Source of the DNA: JADJNY01 sp046349615
Lineage (GTDB): Bacteria; Planctomycetota; UBA1135; GCA-002686595
Assembly (NCBI GenBank): GCA_046349615.1
Contig: JAXMBZ010000011.1
Coordinates: 122,797 to 186,796, forward strand
Direction of reading: 5' to 3'
Length of the DNA stretch: 64,000 nucleotides
Part shown: positions 34,275 through 42,751 of the stretch, piece after piece
Position numbering within the stretch: the first letter of the stretch is position 1
How the letters are laid out: each line of letters opens with the position of its first letter
Notes under the pieces: generated by a model
The model's database searches: none
What the model was told of the DNA's origin: nothing
What the model saw: the letters and a program-made list of their open reading frames with translations, nothing else
Made by a program: the position numbers and the translations under genes

Positions 34275-34777
34275 ACCACGGTCGCTACGAGGAGTTCCTG
34301 GCGCTCGCGCTGTACGACGAGCTCGAGCCGCGCGAGAAGGACGAGCTCGCGCGCCACCTCGCCGATTGCGCGGCGTGTCGCGCGCTCGAGGTCGAGTTGG
34401 CTCAGGGCATCGGCGCGCTGCGCCCGACGTCCGAGCTCGCCGTCGCGCGCGTTCACGCAGCGAGGAACGCGTTCGAGGTGTCCGACGGCGCCTTCGACGC
34501 CGCGCTCTCGCGCGCGCTCGCCGCGGAACGTCCCGCGCCGCGCTGGACGCCGTGGATCGGTCTCGCCGCGAGCTTCGCGGCCGGCGTGCTCGGCGCGTGG
34601 CTCGTGCTACGCGGCGGCGACGCGCCGACGCGCGACGCGAGTCCGGCGACGGCCGATACGCCGGCTGCGCACGGCGCGCACGCGAGCCCGTGGCAGCGCT
34701 TCCACGCCGATCTGCCGCCGCCGCCGTCGACGAGCGCGGGCTCGCTCGCGCACCTCCTCGCGCGCCGCGCGCGTTGA
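34271..34777 (+). CDS. Zinc-finger (ZAS-type) anti-sigma factor, single-TM
   Basis: 168 residues starting at an ATG that overlaps the sigma-factor stop. The N-terminal cytoplasmic part carries the anti-sigma zinc motif HxxxCxxC (His29, Cys33, Cys36: HLADCAACRALE), which binds ECF sigma factors. One membrane helix lies at ~97-115 (IGLAASFAAGVLGAWLVL), and the short tail outside is Pro/Ser/His-rich. The arrangement lets an envelope signal release the sigma factor. Its translational coupling to the sigma gene keeps the two in balance. The tail is too short for a sensor domain, which fits the idea that the upstream lipoprotein does the sensing. Confidence 0.88.
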   Translation: MNHGRYEEFLALALYDELEPREKDELARHLADCAACRALEVELAQGIGALRPTSELAVARVHAARNAFEVSDGAFDAALSRALAAERPAPRWTPWIGLAASFAAGVLGAWLVLRGGDAPTRDASPATADTPAAHGAHASPWQRFHADLPPPPSTSAGSLAHLLARRAR

Positions 34778-34818
34778 CGCGTTCCGCGCGTCGAAGCCCA
34801 CTCCGCGCGCCGACGCGC

Positions 34819-35097
34819 TCACGCGCGCCGCAGGTCGAAGCCCGTCAGCCCGCGCGGCGTCTCGCGCTCCACGTCGACGGACACGACCTGCGCGTGCGGC
34901 GGACCGCGGTGGAGCCACGCGACGAGGGACTCGACGTCCGCGCGCGGACCTTCGATCCAGACTTCGACGCTCCCGTCCGCGAGATTCTGGACGAAGCCCG
35001 CGAGGCCGCGCTCGCGCGCCGCGCCGAGCGTGTGGTGGCGGAAACCGACGCCCTGGACGAGCCCGCGCACGCGCGCGTGGACCGCGATCGTCTCCAT
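34819..35097 (-). CDS. acyP: Acylphosphatase
   Basis: 92 residues, the normal family length. The phosphate-binding loop GLVQGVGFRHH contains catalytic Arg20, and GFVQNLADGSVEVWIEG carries catalytic Asn38. The enzyme hydrolyses carboxyl-phosphate bonds such as acetyl phosphate or carbamoyl phosphate in the cytoplasm. It converges on the anti-sigma gene (41-base gap) and is divergent from the thioredoxin-fold gene (62-base gap). The frame is conserved over its full length with no oddity. Confidence 0.95.
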   Translation of the reverse strand: METIAVHARVRGLVQGVGFRHHTLGAARERGLAGFVQNLADGSVEVWIEGPRADVESLVAWLHRGPPHAQVVSVDVERETPRGLTGFDLRRA

Positions 35098-35159
35098 GCG
35101 GCGCAGGATGCCGAGGCCGGCGCCCCCGCGCCAGCCGCCGCGTCCGTTAGGATGCGCGG

Positions 35160-37055
35160 ATGCTCCTCGCCGCCCTGCTCGCCCTCTGCCCCCAAGAAAA
35201 GCCCAGCCTGCCCGCCGAGTTCGTCGGCCCGTGGCGCGCGGCGCTCGCGAGTCCAGGCGGCGAACTGCCGTTCGCGCTCGAGCTCGACGCGTCCGGCGCG
35301 GCGCGCGTCGTGAACGGCGCGGAGTCGATCCCCGTTCCCGACGTGAAGCTCGAAGGCGGCGAGCTCGTGCTCGCGTTCCCGCACTACGACTCGGAAGTGC
35401 GCGCGCGACTCACGAACGGCGCGCTCGACGGCGCGTGGACGAAGCGCACGGCGGCGGAGGAGCCCGTGCGGCTCGCGTTCCACGCGACGAAAGGTGCGAG
35501 CGCGCGTTTCGCGCCGGAGACGAGCGGCGGCGACGGCGCGCCCGCGAGCGTCGCGGGTCGCTACTCGGTGCGCTTCGAGAAGGACGCGCGGCCGGCCGTC
35601 GGGATCTTCGAAGGCGACGGCGCGAGCGTGATCGGCACGTTCCTGACCGCGACGGGCGACTACCGCTACCTCGCGGGCTCGTACGACCACGGACGGCTGC
35701 GACTCTCCTGCTTCGACGGCGCGCACGCCTTCTTGTTCGACGCGCGCGCGACGAAGGACGGGCTCGCGGGCACGTTCCACTCCGGCGCGACGTGGAAGGA
35801 CGCGTGGACCGCGACGCGCGACGACGCCGCGAAGCTCGAAGATCCGTGGAACCTCACGACGTGGACGGAGAGCGTGCCGCTCCCGCTGCTCGTCTATCCC
35901 GACCTCTCGGGCCAGGTGCGCTCGCTCGGCGAGTGGCAGTCGACCTCGAAGGCGTTCGTGCTCGTGCTGTTCGGGTCGTGGTGCCCGAACTGCCACGACG
36001 AGCTCGCGGACCTCGCGGAGCTCGACCGCCGTCTGCGACCGAAGGGCCTCTCGATCGTCGCGCTCGCGTTCGAGCAGAAGGGCGAGTTCGAGCACGACGC
36101 GCAGCAGGCGCGGCGCGCGATGTTGATGCACAAGGCCTCGTTCCCGGTGCTGCTCGGCGGTCGCGCGGCGAAGGGCGAGGCCGCGGAAGCGCTGCCCGGT
36201 CTCGGCGGTCTCGCCGCGTTCCCGACGACGCTCTTCTTCCATCGCGACGGCCGCATTCGCGCCGTTCACACCGGCTACAGCGGCCCGAGCACGGGCGCGG
36301 AGCACGCGAAGCTGCTCGCGGAGTTCGAGGCGACGGCGCAGGAACTGCTCGACGAGCCCGACGCCGACCTGCGCGAGCTCTGGCCGCGCCTCGCGTCGGG
36401 CCGTTGGGTCGACCTGCCCTTCTACTTCACGACGACGATCTTCCGCGACGACAAGGGCGCGAAGTTCCTCTCCGACGATCCGATCTGGATGCCGGAGTCG
36501 CCGAACGACCAGGTGATGCGCGAAGTGCGCGTGCAAGGACCGTCCGTCTGGTTCGACGCGCGGCTCTACGCCTACGACGCCGCGACGTCCGTGTTCATCG
36601 ATCCGTTCGACGCGGGCCACCGACTGCTCGCGGAGAACCCGCCCGGCCGCGAGCCGCCGTCGCCGATCTGGACGATGCTCCCCGAGCAGATCGACGAGAA
36701 CGCGAGGAGCGCGACGCCGCGTCTGCGCCGCGAGGCGCTCTACACGTCGGTGCGCGCGGTGCGCGAAGGCAAGCGCTCGACGCCGCTCGATCCTGCGCCG
36801 TTCTTGAGCGACGCGGACCCGTTCGTGCGCTGCGTCGCGGCGTGGGCGGCGGGCGAGCTCAAGCTCGACGCGTGCGTGCCCGCGCTCGTCGCGAGCGCGT
36901 CGAGCCCGTTCGGCCCGCTGCGCCGCGAGGTCGCGCACGCCTTCCGCAAGCTGAAGCGCCCCGAGACGCGCGCGACGCTCGAGACGCTCGCGCGCGACCC
37001 CGATCCGCTCGTGCGCCAGCACGCGAAGGTCGCGCTCGACGCGCTCCCCCGCTGA
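35160..37055 (+). CDS. Exported TlpA-like thioredoxin-fold protein with C-terminal HEAT-like repeats
   Basis: 631 residues; AGGA is seven bases before the ATG. The N-terminus (MLLAALLALCPQE) is a short signal or lipoprotein-like peptide. Two small beta-rich repeats (~20-210, ELPFALELDASG, VGIFEGDGASVIGTFLT) are followed by a TlpA/ResA thioredoxin domain (~230-390) with FGSWCPNCHDE (Cys275, Cys278) and cis-Pro (AAFPTTLFF). After it come ~150 unassigned residues and a HEAT-like end (DPFVRCVAAWAAGELKLDA, then DPDPLVRQHAKVALDALP). It probably reduces or forms disulfides outside the cytoplasm; the partner is unknown. TlpA plus repeats in one chain is a planctomycete habit. Confidence 0.82.
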   Translation: MLLAALLALCPQEKPSLPAEFVGPWRAALASPGGELPFALELDASGAARVVNGAESIPVPDVKLEGGELVLAFPHYDSEVRARLTNGALDGAWTKRTAAEEPVRLAFHATKGASARFAPETSGGDGAPASVAGRYSVRFEKDARPAVGIFEGDGASVIGTFLTATGDYRYLAGSYDHGRLRLSCFDGAHAFLFDARATKDGLAGTFHSGATWKDAWTATRDDAAKLEDPWNLTTWTESVPLPLLVYPDLSGQVRSLGEWQSTSKAFVLVLFGSWCPNCHDELADLAELDRRLRPKGLSIVALAFEQKGEFEHDAQQARRAMLMHKASFPVLLGGRAAKGEAAEALPGLGGLAAFPTTLFFHRDGRIRAVHTGYSGPSTGAEHAKLLAEFEATAQELLDEPDADLRELWPRLASGRWVDLPFYFTTTIFRDDKGAKFLSDDPIWMPESPNDQVMREVRVQGPSVWFDARLYAYDAATSVFIDPFDAGHRLLAENPPGREPPSPIWTMLPEQIDENARSATPRLRREALYTSVRAVREGKRSTPLDPAPFLSDADPFVRCVAAWAAGELKLDACVPALVASASSPFGPLRREVAHAFRKLKRPETRATLETLARDPDPLVRQHAKVALDALPR

Positions 37056-37058
37056 CGC

Positions 37059-37661
37059 TCACGCGCTCGGAACCGGCGCGCCTTCGCCGGAGTGCATGCG
37101 CGCCTCGAACGGCAGCGCGGCCAGCACGCGCGCTTCGACGCCGAGCAACTCCTCGAGGCGCTCGCGCACGCGCTCCGGCGCGTAGTGCTCCTTCGCGAGC
37201 TCGACGAAGAGCGCTTGGTGCGACGCCTCGCTCGGCACGAGCGAGCGGTAGAACGCCGCGAGTTCGCGGTCGCGCAGGTGCTCGGCGAGCAGGAGGAAGC
37301 GCTCGAGGCTGCGCGCCTCGATCAGCGACGACACGAGGAGCCGGTCGAGCAGGAGCTCCTCTTTGCGATGCGAGCGCGCCGCGAGCAGACCCTCGGCGTA
37401 CGGGTTCGCGCGCGCGGGAAGCAGCGTCGCGCCGCGCTTCGAGAGGACGTCGAGCACGAGCTCGAAGTGCTCGAGCTCCTCGCGCGCGATCGCGCTCATG
37501 CGCTGCACGAGGCGCGAATCCTGCACGTGCTTCACGATGAGCTGCTGCGCCGACGCCGCGGCGCGCAGCTCGCAGTGCGCGTGGTCGGAGAGGAGTTCGA
37601 TCGGCCGCTCCTCGACGCGCGCGACCCACGCGGGCGAGGTCCGCGAACGGAGCTTCGCCAT
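37059..37661 (-). CDS. miaE: tRNA-(ms2io6A)-hydroxylase MiaE
   Basis: 200 residues of the ferritin-like diiron type. The iron-binding Glu and His positions are recognisable: LLSDHAHCELRAAA (Glu31), AREELEHFELV (Glu62, His65), DRLLVSSLIEARSLERFLLLAE, and SEASHQALFVELA. MiaE hydroxylates the isopentenyl side chain of ms2i6A at position 37 of some tRNAs and needs O2, which fits an aerobe. It starts three bases after the stop of the adenosyltransferase gene and so shares its transcript. The stop lies four bases from the convergent TlpA-like gene. No link to cobalamin is known; the pairing is probably incidental. Confidence 0.9.
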   Translation of the reverse strand: MAKLRSRTSPAWVARVEERPIELLSDHAHCELRAAASAQQLIVKHVQDSRLVQRMSAIAREELEHFELVLDVLSKRGATLLPARANPYAEGLLAARSHRKEELLLDRLLVSSLIEARSLERFLLLAEHLRDRELAAFYRSLVPSEASHQALFVELAKEHYAPERVRERLEELLGVEARVLAALPFEARMHSGEGAPVPSA

Positions 37662-37664
37662 CGC

Positions 37665-38240
37665 TCAACCGCCGAGCTTCTTGCCCGGGACCCAGAGCAC
37701 GTCGCCGCGTCCCTGGTCGTTGAGCACGCGCCCGAGCACGAAGAGCAGGTCCGAAAGCCGATTCAGGTACTTCACGACCTCGACGTTGACGCGCTCGAGC
37801 TCTCCCGGCTCTTCCCGCAGCTCCGTGACGAGCCGTTCCGCGCGGCGACACACGTTGCGCGCGAGGTGGAGCCACGCCGACGCCATCGTGCCGCCGGGCA
37901 GGATGAAGCTCTTCAGCGGCGCGAGCTTCTCGTTTTCGCGGTCGATCAGCTGCTCGAGGCGCGTCGTGTACGCCGGCGTGATCCGCAGGCGCGCGCCGGC
38001 GTCGCCCGGCACGCAGAGGTCGGCGCCGACGTCGAAGAGGTCGTTCTGGATCTCGACGAGCTCGCCGTGGAGCGGTTCCGGGACCCCGTGCGCGAGCGCG
38101 AGCCCGAGCACGGACGACAGCTCGTCCACCGTGCCGTACGCGGCGACGCGCAGGTGGTGTTTTTGGACGCGCGTGCCGTCGCCGAGGCTCGTTTCGCCTT
38201 CGTCGCCGCCGCGCGTGTAGATGCGATCCAGTCGGACCAT
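37665..38240 (-). CDS. ATP:cob(I)alamin adenosyltransferase, PduO type
   Basis: 191 residues from ATG 38240 with GAGGAA eight bases upstream. The signature IYTRGGDEGETSLGDGTRVQK at residues 8-27 binds ATP, and the conserved helix with ARNVCRRAERLV holds the essential Arg/Glu. PduO/MMAB-type enzymes transfer the adenosyl group of ATP to reduced cobalamin to make coenzyme B12. The final EVVKYLNRLSDLLFVLGRVLN segment is standard. The gene lies 55 bases after an AlgX-like gene and three bases before miaE, on the minus strand. No B12-dependent enzyme or riboswitch is visible nearby. Confidence 0.92.
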   Translation of the reverse strand: MVRLDRIYTRGGDEGETSLGDGTRVQKHHLRVAAYGTVDELSSVLGLALAHGVPEPLHGELVEIQNDLFDVGADLCVPGDAGARLRITPAYTTRLEQLIDRENEKLAPLKSFILPGGTMASAWLHLARNVCRRAERLVTELREEPGELERVNVEVVKYLNRLSDLLFVLGRVLNDQGRGDVLWVPGKKLGG

Positions 38241-38295
38241 GGGGTTCCTCGCGCGCCATCCTCCGGTCGCGCGCGGCGCGAGGCAAGCCGCGGGT

Positions 38296-39858
38296 TCACG
38301 GGACCGCGAGGCGCAGCTCGACCTCGCGCAGCACGGAGCGGCCGGGACGCGCGCCGCAGCGCACGCGCAGGGGGCCGAGCAGGTCCTCGGCGTCGAGCCG
38401 CACGTGGACGACGTTCGTGCCGGGGTGCACCGCGGCGCTCGCGACTTGACCGCGGTGGTAGCGCGGTTGGCGCGCGGTCCGGTAGAGCACGTCGAGCTTG
38501 TCCTCGCGGTCCGATTCGACCACGACGCGCGCGAGGCACGTGCGCCCCGCGGGGAACGGCGGAACGGCGAGCTCGACGAGGCCCGTTTCGCCCTCCGCCT
38601 GCTCGACGACGAGCGCGCCGAGCTCGACGCGGGCGCGCGTCCCGTCGACGGACGACCACGCCGCGGGCTCGCGTTCCGGCGCGAACGTCCAGAGCCGCTC
38701 CGTGCTCGCGTCGAAGGCGCGTGCGAGCCGGTCCTCGCCCGCGAGCGGGACGGCGGGCGGGAGGTCGAGCAGCAGTCGGCGCTCGGCGAACAGCTCGAGC
38801 ACGACGTCCGGCCGCTCCGCACGGACGCGCTCGGCGTCGAACACAGGCGCGAAGACGAACGTCGAGCTCGCGAAGCTCCGAGCAAGGAGCTTGCGCACTC
38901 GCTCGCCGAACGAATCGTGGAACACGAGCACGCTCGGATGCGCGCCGCGCGGACCGACGCGCACGACGCCGTCCGCGCGCACCACCTCGCCGCGGAAGTC
39001 GCGCTCGCAGAGCGCGAGCACGCGCGCCACCTGATGCAGCGTCGACGAAAGGCGCAGTCGGTGCGCCCACGTGTCGCCCTCGTTCGGGTCGAGCTCCCAC
39101 GCGAGCTCGTCCGGCGCGATCGACGCGAGCCCCGCGACGCGGCCTTCGAGCGCGCGCAGGAGCTCCGCGTGCACCGCGAGCGCGCCGCGATCCGTCCAGT
39201 GCGTGCCGAGCGGGTAGTACGCGAAGTCGCTCCCACCGTCGCGCGCCTTCTCCGCGCGCAACGCCGGCCGCAGGTCGACGAGCCGGAAGTCCGAGCGCGC
39301 GGCGAGCCACGCGACGAGTTGGTCCTGCACGCCCGGACCGATCGGCGTCCAACCGTCGGGCAGGCGCTCGGGGTAGATCGAGCTCTTCTCCGGCGCGAGC
39401 GCCGCGCGGTACTCGGCGCCGAGCGACGCGCAGAAGTCGCGCCGGCTCTCGAACGCCGCGCGCCACGTCTCGAGCCGCGCGCGCGTCATCTGCGCGCGTC
39501 CGCGGCTCGCGTCGAGGATCCCGAGCAGCGTCGGGAAGATCCACTCGTCGCGCCCGACGAGCAGTGGTTCGCCCGGCGACGCGTGGAAGACGTGGACGCG
39601 GAAGAAGCTCCCGTGGTGCAGCAGCACGTCGCGCAGCCCGAGCGCGTCGCCGTACCAACGCTCGACGCCGCTCGGGAACGCGCGCACGGACTCGAGCGTC
39701 GGCTCGAGCACGGGGAACGGCTCCGGGTTGCGCGCCTCGAGCTCGACGTCGCGCCGCGCTTCGGGGCGCACGAACGAATCGACGGCGGGCGCGAGCAGGG
39801 CCGCGGAGAACGCGAGGATCAGCGCTCGATCCCACCCGGTCCTCCTGCGTGCACTCAT
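38296..39858 (-). CDS. AlgX/AlgJ-like SGNH-type O-acetyltransferase protein (I)
   Basis: 520 residues. The ATG at 39858 is preferred: GGAG lies six bases upstream, and a hydrophobic segment (RALILAFSAALLAPAVDSFV) follows. Family landmarks are DALGLRDVLL (residues 71-80), DEWIFPTLLGILDASRG, YRAALAPEKSSIYPERLP, YYPLGTHWTDRGA (His220), and VLVFHDSFGERVRKLLA (Ser316). AlgX and AlgJ use Asp-His-Ser, with DTHW as the Asp/His motif; here the Asp is Gly218. A C-terminal beta-rich domain of ~150 residues (~370-520) may bind carbohydrate. Probably tethered to the membrane and acting on an exported polysaccharide. The next gene upstream is a paralogue, 46 bases away. Confidence 0.8.
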   Translation of the reverse strand: MSARRRTGWDRALILAFSAALLAPAVDSFVRPEARRDVELEARNPEPFPVLEPTLESVRAFPSGVERWYGDALGLRDVLLHHGSFFRVHVFHASPGEPLLVGRDEWIFPTLLGILDASRGRAQMTRARLETWRAAFESRRDFCASLGAEYRAALAPEKSSIYPERLPDGWTPIGPGVQDQLVAWLAARSDFRLVDLRPALRAEKARDGGSDFAYYPLGTHWTDRGALAVHAELLRALEGRVAGLASIAPDELAWELDPNEGDTWAHRLRLSSTLHQVARVLALCERDFRGEVVRADGVVRVGPRGAHPSVLVFHDSFGERVRKLLARSFASSTFVFAPVFDAERVRAERPDVVLELFAERRLLLDLPPAVPLAGEDRLARAFDASTERLWTFAPEREPAAWSSVDGTRARVELGALVVEQAEGETGLVELAVPPFPAGRTCLARVVVESDREDKLDVLYRTARQPRYHRGQVASAAVHPGTNVVHVRLDAEDLLGPLRVRCGARPGRSVLREVELRLAVP

Positions 39859-39904
39859 GGGTGTCTCCATCGTCCGGACGCTCCCACCTGGTGCCGTCGC
39901 CGCG

Positions 39905-41461
39905 TCACTCGAGCTTCGCCCGCACTTCGAGCGCGTGCACGAGCGTCGAACGTAGGCGGCGCCCAAAGCGGAAGCGCAGAGCGCCGACGAGGTCCGGCTC
40001 GTCGATCTCCGCGTACACGACGCTCCTCCCCGCCGGGAGGGTGGCCGTGACGACCTGCCCGCGACGGAAGCGCGGCACGCGCTGGGTGAGGAAGAGCACG
40101 TCGACGAGATCGGTCTTCTCCGCTTCGAGGTCCATGCGGACGATGCAGCCGCGCCCCTTCGCGAACGGGAGCCCGGCGACCTCGAACGTGCCGGCCGAGT
40201 TCGCCGCGAGGCGCGCGACGAGCCCATCGGCGGCGGGCTCCAGGACGGCTCCGTCGACACCTTGGATCCCGATCGGAGTCCGATCGAGGTCGAGCCGGAA
40301 GAGCACCTCCCGGCTCTGCTCGAACTCGCGGCCGAGCGGGTCGTGCCCAGGGCGCACGATCGGCGCGGGCCGATCGAGCAGCACCTGACGCTCCGCGCGC
40401 AGCTCGATCACGACGTCGGGCCGCTCGCGCTCGACGATCTCCGGCTCGAACGTGCCCCAGCTGAAGTAGCACTCCGAGAAGTCACGCGCGAAGAGCTTGC
40501 GCATCCGATCGCCGAAGGAGTCGTGGAAGAGCACGAGCTTCGGGCGCGTCGGATCCGGTCCGCGCACGACGAGGTGTCCGTCGTCCGCGCCGGGCCGGCC
40601 CACCTCGCAGTCGTATTGCTCGATCTCCTGCAGCACGGGCGCATGCTGGTGCAGTCGTCCGACGAGCCGGAGGTTGAACGCCCACGTGTCGCCCTCGTCC
40701 GGGTCGTCCTTCCAGTGGAGCGCTGCGAGCGGAGTCGCGGCGAGGTTCGGGAAGCGCCCCGCGAGGCGCGCGACGACGAGTTCGTACGCGCTGTAGATCG
40801 CGCGGTCCGTCCAGTGCGTGCCGAGCGGGTAGTACGCGAAGTCGTCGCCGTGGTCGCGCCCGCGCTCCTCGAACATCAGCGGCCGGATGTCGAGCACACG
40901 GAAATCGGAGTGGCGCTCGAGGCGCGCGAGGAGCTGGTCGTACGCGGTCGGCGGCCGGACGTCGAGGTACGACGGAAGGAAGTCGGGATAGATCGTGGGC
41001 TTCTCGGGCGCGAAGACCGCGACGTATTCGGCGCCGAGCGACTCACAGAAGTCGCGCCGCGATTCGAGCGCGTGCTGCCACAGCGCGAGCCGCTTCTCCG
41101 GCAGCTTCGCCGTGCCGCGCGACGCATCGAGGATCCCCATCAACGTCGGGAACACCCAGTTCGAGCGACCGAGGACGGCCGCCGGCGTCGGCGAGCGGTG
41201 GAAGAGCTCCACGTAGAGTCGGCTGCGTCGCTCGAGGAGCACGTCTCGGAGCCCCATCCGGTCGGCCCACCACGCATCGACGGCCGACGGCAGCTCGCGC
41301 ACGTCGCCGAGCGTCTTCGGCAAATCGGGGAACGTCGCGGGAGTCCGCATCTCGCGTCGCACGTCCGCGATCGCGGACGGACGCAGCGCGACGTCGATCC
41401 CGGGCGCGACGAGCGCACCGGCGAACAGGGTGATCAGCAGCACGTCGAAGGGTCGCCGCAC
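39905..41461 (-). CDS. AlgX/AlgJ-like SGNH-type O-acetyltransferase protein (II)
   Basis: 518 residues with an N-terminal anchor (FDVLLITLFAGALVAPGIDVAL). The arrangement matches its neighbour: DRMGLRDVLL, NWVFPTLMGILDASRG, YVAVFAPEKPTIYPDFLP, YYPLGTHWTDRAI (His216; Gly214 replaces the Asp of DTHW), and LVLFHDSFGDRMRKL (Ser315). The ~130-residue beta-rich tail is also shared. The two genes are tandem duplicates, first in a leftward run ending with cobalamin adenosyltransferase and miaE. An MBOAT acyltransferase lies ~18 kb away and could supply acetyl groups, but no linkage beyond proximity is seen. The start is 125 bases from the divergent RCK gene's chosen start. Confidence 0.8.
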   Translation of the reverse strand: MRRPFDVLLITLFAGALVAPGIDVALRPSAIADVRREMRTPATFPDLPKTLGDVRELPSAVDAWWADRMGLRDVLLERRSRLYVELFHRSPTPAAVLGRSNWVFPTLMGILDASRGTAKLPEKRLALWQHALESRRDFCESLGAEYVAVFAPEKPTIYPDFLPSYLDVRPPTAYDQLLARLERHSDFRVLDIRPLMFEERGRDHGDDFAYYPLGTHWTDRAIYSAYELVVARLAGRFPNLAATPLAALHWKDDPDEGDTWAFNLRLVGRLHQHAPVLQEIEQYDCEVGRPGADDGHLVVRGPDPTRPKLVLFHDSFGDRMRKLFARDFSECYFSWGTFEPEIVERERPDVVIELRAERQVLLDRPAPIVRPGHDPLGREFEQSREVLFRLDLDRTPIGIQGVDGAVLEPAADGLVARLAANSAGTFEVAGLPFAKGRGCIVRMDLEAEKTDLVDVLFLTQRVPRFRRGQVVTATLPAGRSVVYAEIDEPDLVGALRFRFGRRLRSTLVHALEVRAKLE

Positions 41462-41585
41462 GCGAGGAGCAGTCTACAGTCCGCCTCGATCGGCGACGGA
41501 CCTCGACTCCTCGGGGCTCCGACGCCGCGCCGCGCCCACCCCGGACGCGTTGTGCCGCAGGTCCGCCGTGGGATACCGTGCGAGC

Positions 41586-42656
41586 GTGGGATCCTCGTCC
41601 AGCGTGACGATTCGGGCTCGGACGCCGCGAAGCCGGCCATTCCGGCGCCGGTTCCGCCGCGAATGGAGCTTCGCGCTCGCGGTGCTGCGCCATCGCGGCG
41701 CGAGCTTCGCGTTCCTGCTGCTCGTGCTCGTGCTCGGCGGCCTCGGCTTCCAGTACCTCGAGCCCGAGGAGCGCTTCTCGCTCCCGCGCGCGATGTTCCG
41801 CACGTGGAGCCTGATCTTCGGTGAGGCGCCGGACCCGTATCCGGAGTCGATCGTGCTCCAGACCATGTTCTTCGTCATGCCGGTGCTCGGCGTGACGGTG
41901 TTCCTCGAAGCGATCGTGGAGATCAGCCAGATGCTCCGCGACCGGACCAAGGGCGAGCGGGAGTGGTGTCGCATCATGGCGGGATCGATGAAGGGACACG
42001 TCGTTTTGATCGGCCTCGGACGGCTCGGCTGGCGGATCTACGCGATCCTGCGCGACCTCGGCCACGAGGTCGTCGTGATCGAGCGCAACCCGGAGAACTC
42101 CTTCCTCGACGACGTGCGTCGCGACGGCGCGCCGCTCTTCCTCGGCGACGCGCGGCGCGAGCAGTGGCTCGTCGACGCGAACGTGAAGGACGCGCGCAGC
42201 ATCGTGATCGCGAGCGACGACGACCTCGCGAACCTCGAGATCGCGCTCGACGCGCGCCGCATCAACCCGAAGGTGCACGTCGTGATGCGGATGTTCGACC
42301 CGAACATGGCCGAGAAGGTGCGCGACGGCTTCCAGATCGAGCGCACGTTCTCCGCGTCGTCGATCGCCGCGCCCGCGTTCGCCACGGCCGCGCTCGAGCG
42401 CACGATCGAAGGCAGCCTCGTCGTCGACGACGAGATCATCGTCACGCAGCGCTGGACGGTGCGAAAGGGCGACGAGCTCGACGGCCGCACGGTCGGCGAG
42501 CTCGCCGAAGCCCGCTCGATCGGCGTGCTCGAGCGCAGCACGCCTGCGGGCGACCGGCGCTTCTTCCCCGGGCCGTCGACCAAGCTCACGGCCGGCGACG
42601 AGCTCGTCGTGCAGGGCACGCTCGAGTCGGTCGTCGCGCGCTCGCCGGGACGTTGA
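41586..42656 (+). CDS. Two-TM protein with RCK (TrkA-N and TrkA-C) domains
   Basis: 356 residues from GTG 41586; another GTG lies at 41565 and the frame is open further up, so the start is uncertain. Helix 1 is FAFLLLVLVLGGLGFQYLE (~37-55) and helix 2 is LQTMFFVMPVLGVTVFLEAIVEI (~83-105). Between them, where potassium channels have a pore loop with TxGYG, the sequence reads RAMFRTWSLIFGEAPDPYPE, so no canonical filter is present. The TrkA-N Rossmann fold starts VVLIGLGRLGWRIYAIL and ends near 255, and TrkA-C follows (DELDGRTVGELAEARSIGV). RCK domains bind NAD(H) or nucleotides to gate channels. The cargo here is unclear. Confidence 0.82.
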   Translation: MGSSSSVTIRARTPRSRPFRRRFRREWSFALAVLRHRGASFAFLLLVLVLGGLGFQYLEPEERFSLPRAMFRTWSLIFGEAPDPYPESIVLQTMFFVMPVLGVTVFLEAIVEISQMLRDRTKGEREWCRIMAGSMKGHVVLIGLGRLGWRIYAILRDLGHEVVVIERNPENSFLDDVRRDGAPLFLGDARREQWLVDANVKDARSIVIASDDDLANLEIALDARRINPKVHVVMRMFDPNMAEKVRDGFQIERTFSASSIAAPAFATAALERTIEGSLVVDDEIIVTQRWTVRKGDELDGRTVGELAEARSIGVLERSTPAGDRRFFPGPSTKLTAGDELVVQGTLESVVARSPGR

Positions 42657-42673
42657 ACCCGGACGCGGGTTCA
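42654..42673 (+). terminator. Perfect hairpin overlapping the RCK stop codon
   Basis: TGAACCCG (42654-42661, containing the TGA stop) pairs exactly with CGGGTTCA (42666-42673) around GACG. No U-run follows, so intrinsic termination is uncertain; it may serve as a processing or weak stop signal before the efflux operon at 42752. Confidence 0.4.
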
Positions 42674-42751
42674 TGGTCTCGCAAGGTCTCGCGCGCGGGC
42701 GCGAGTTCTCCCGCTGCGCAGCAGAGAGGCGCGCGCGGTAGAGTGCCGCCG

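Noticed and set aside
41430..41585. N-terminal extension of the RCK gene
   Set aside because: It would overlap the start of the divergent AlgX-like gene and leave no promoter; kept only as a note on start uncertainty.
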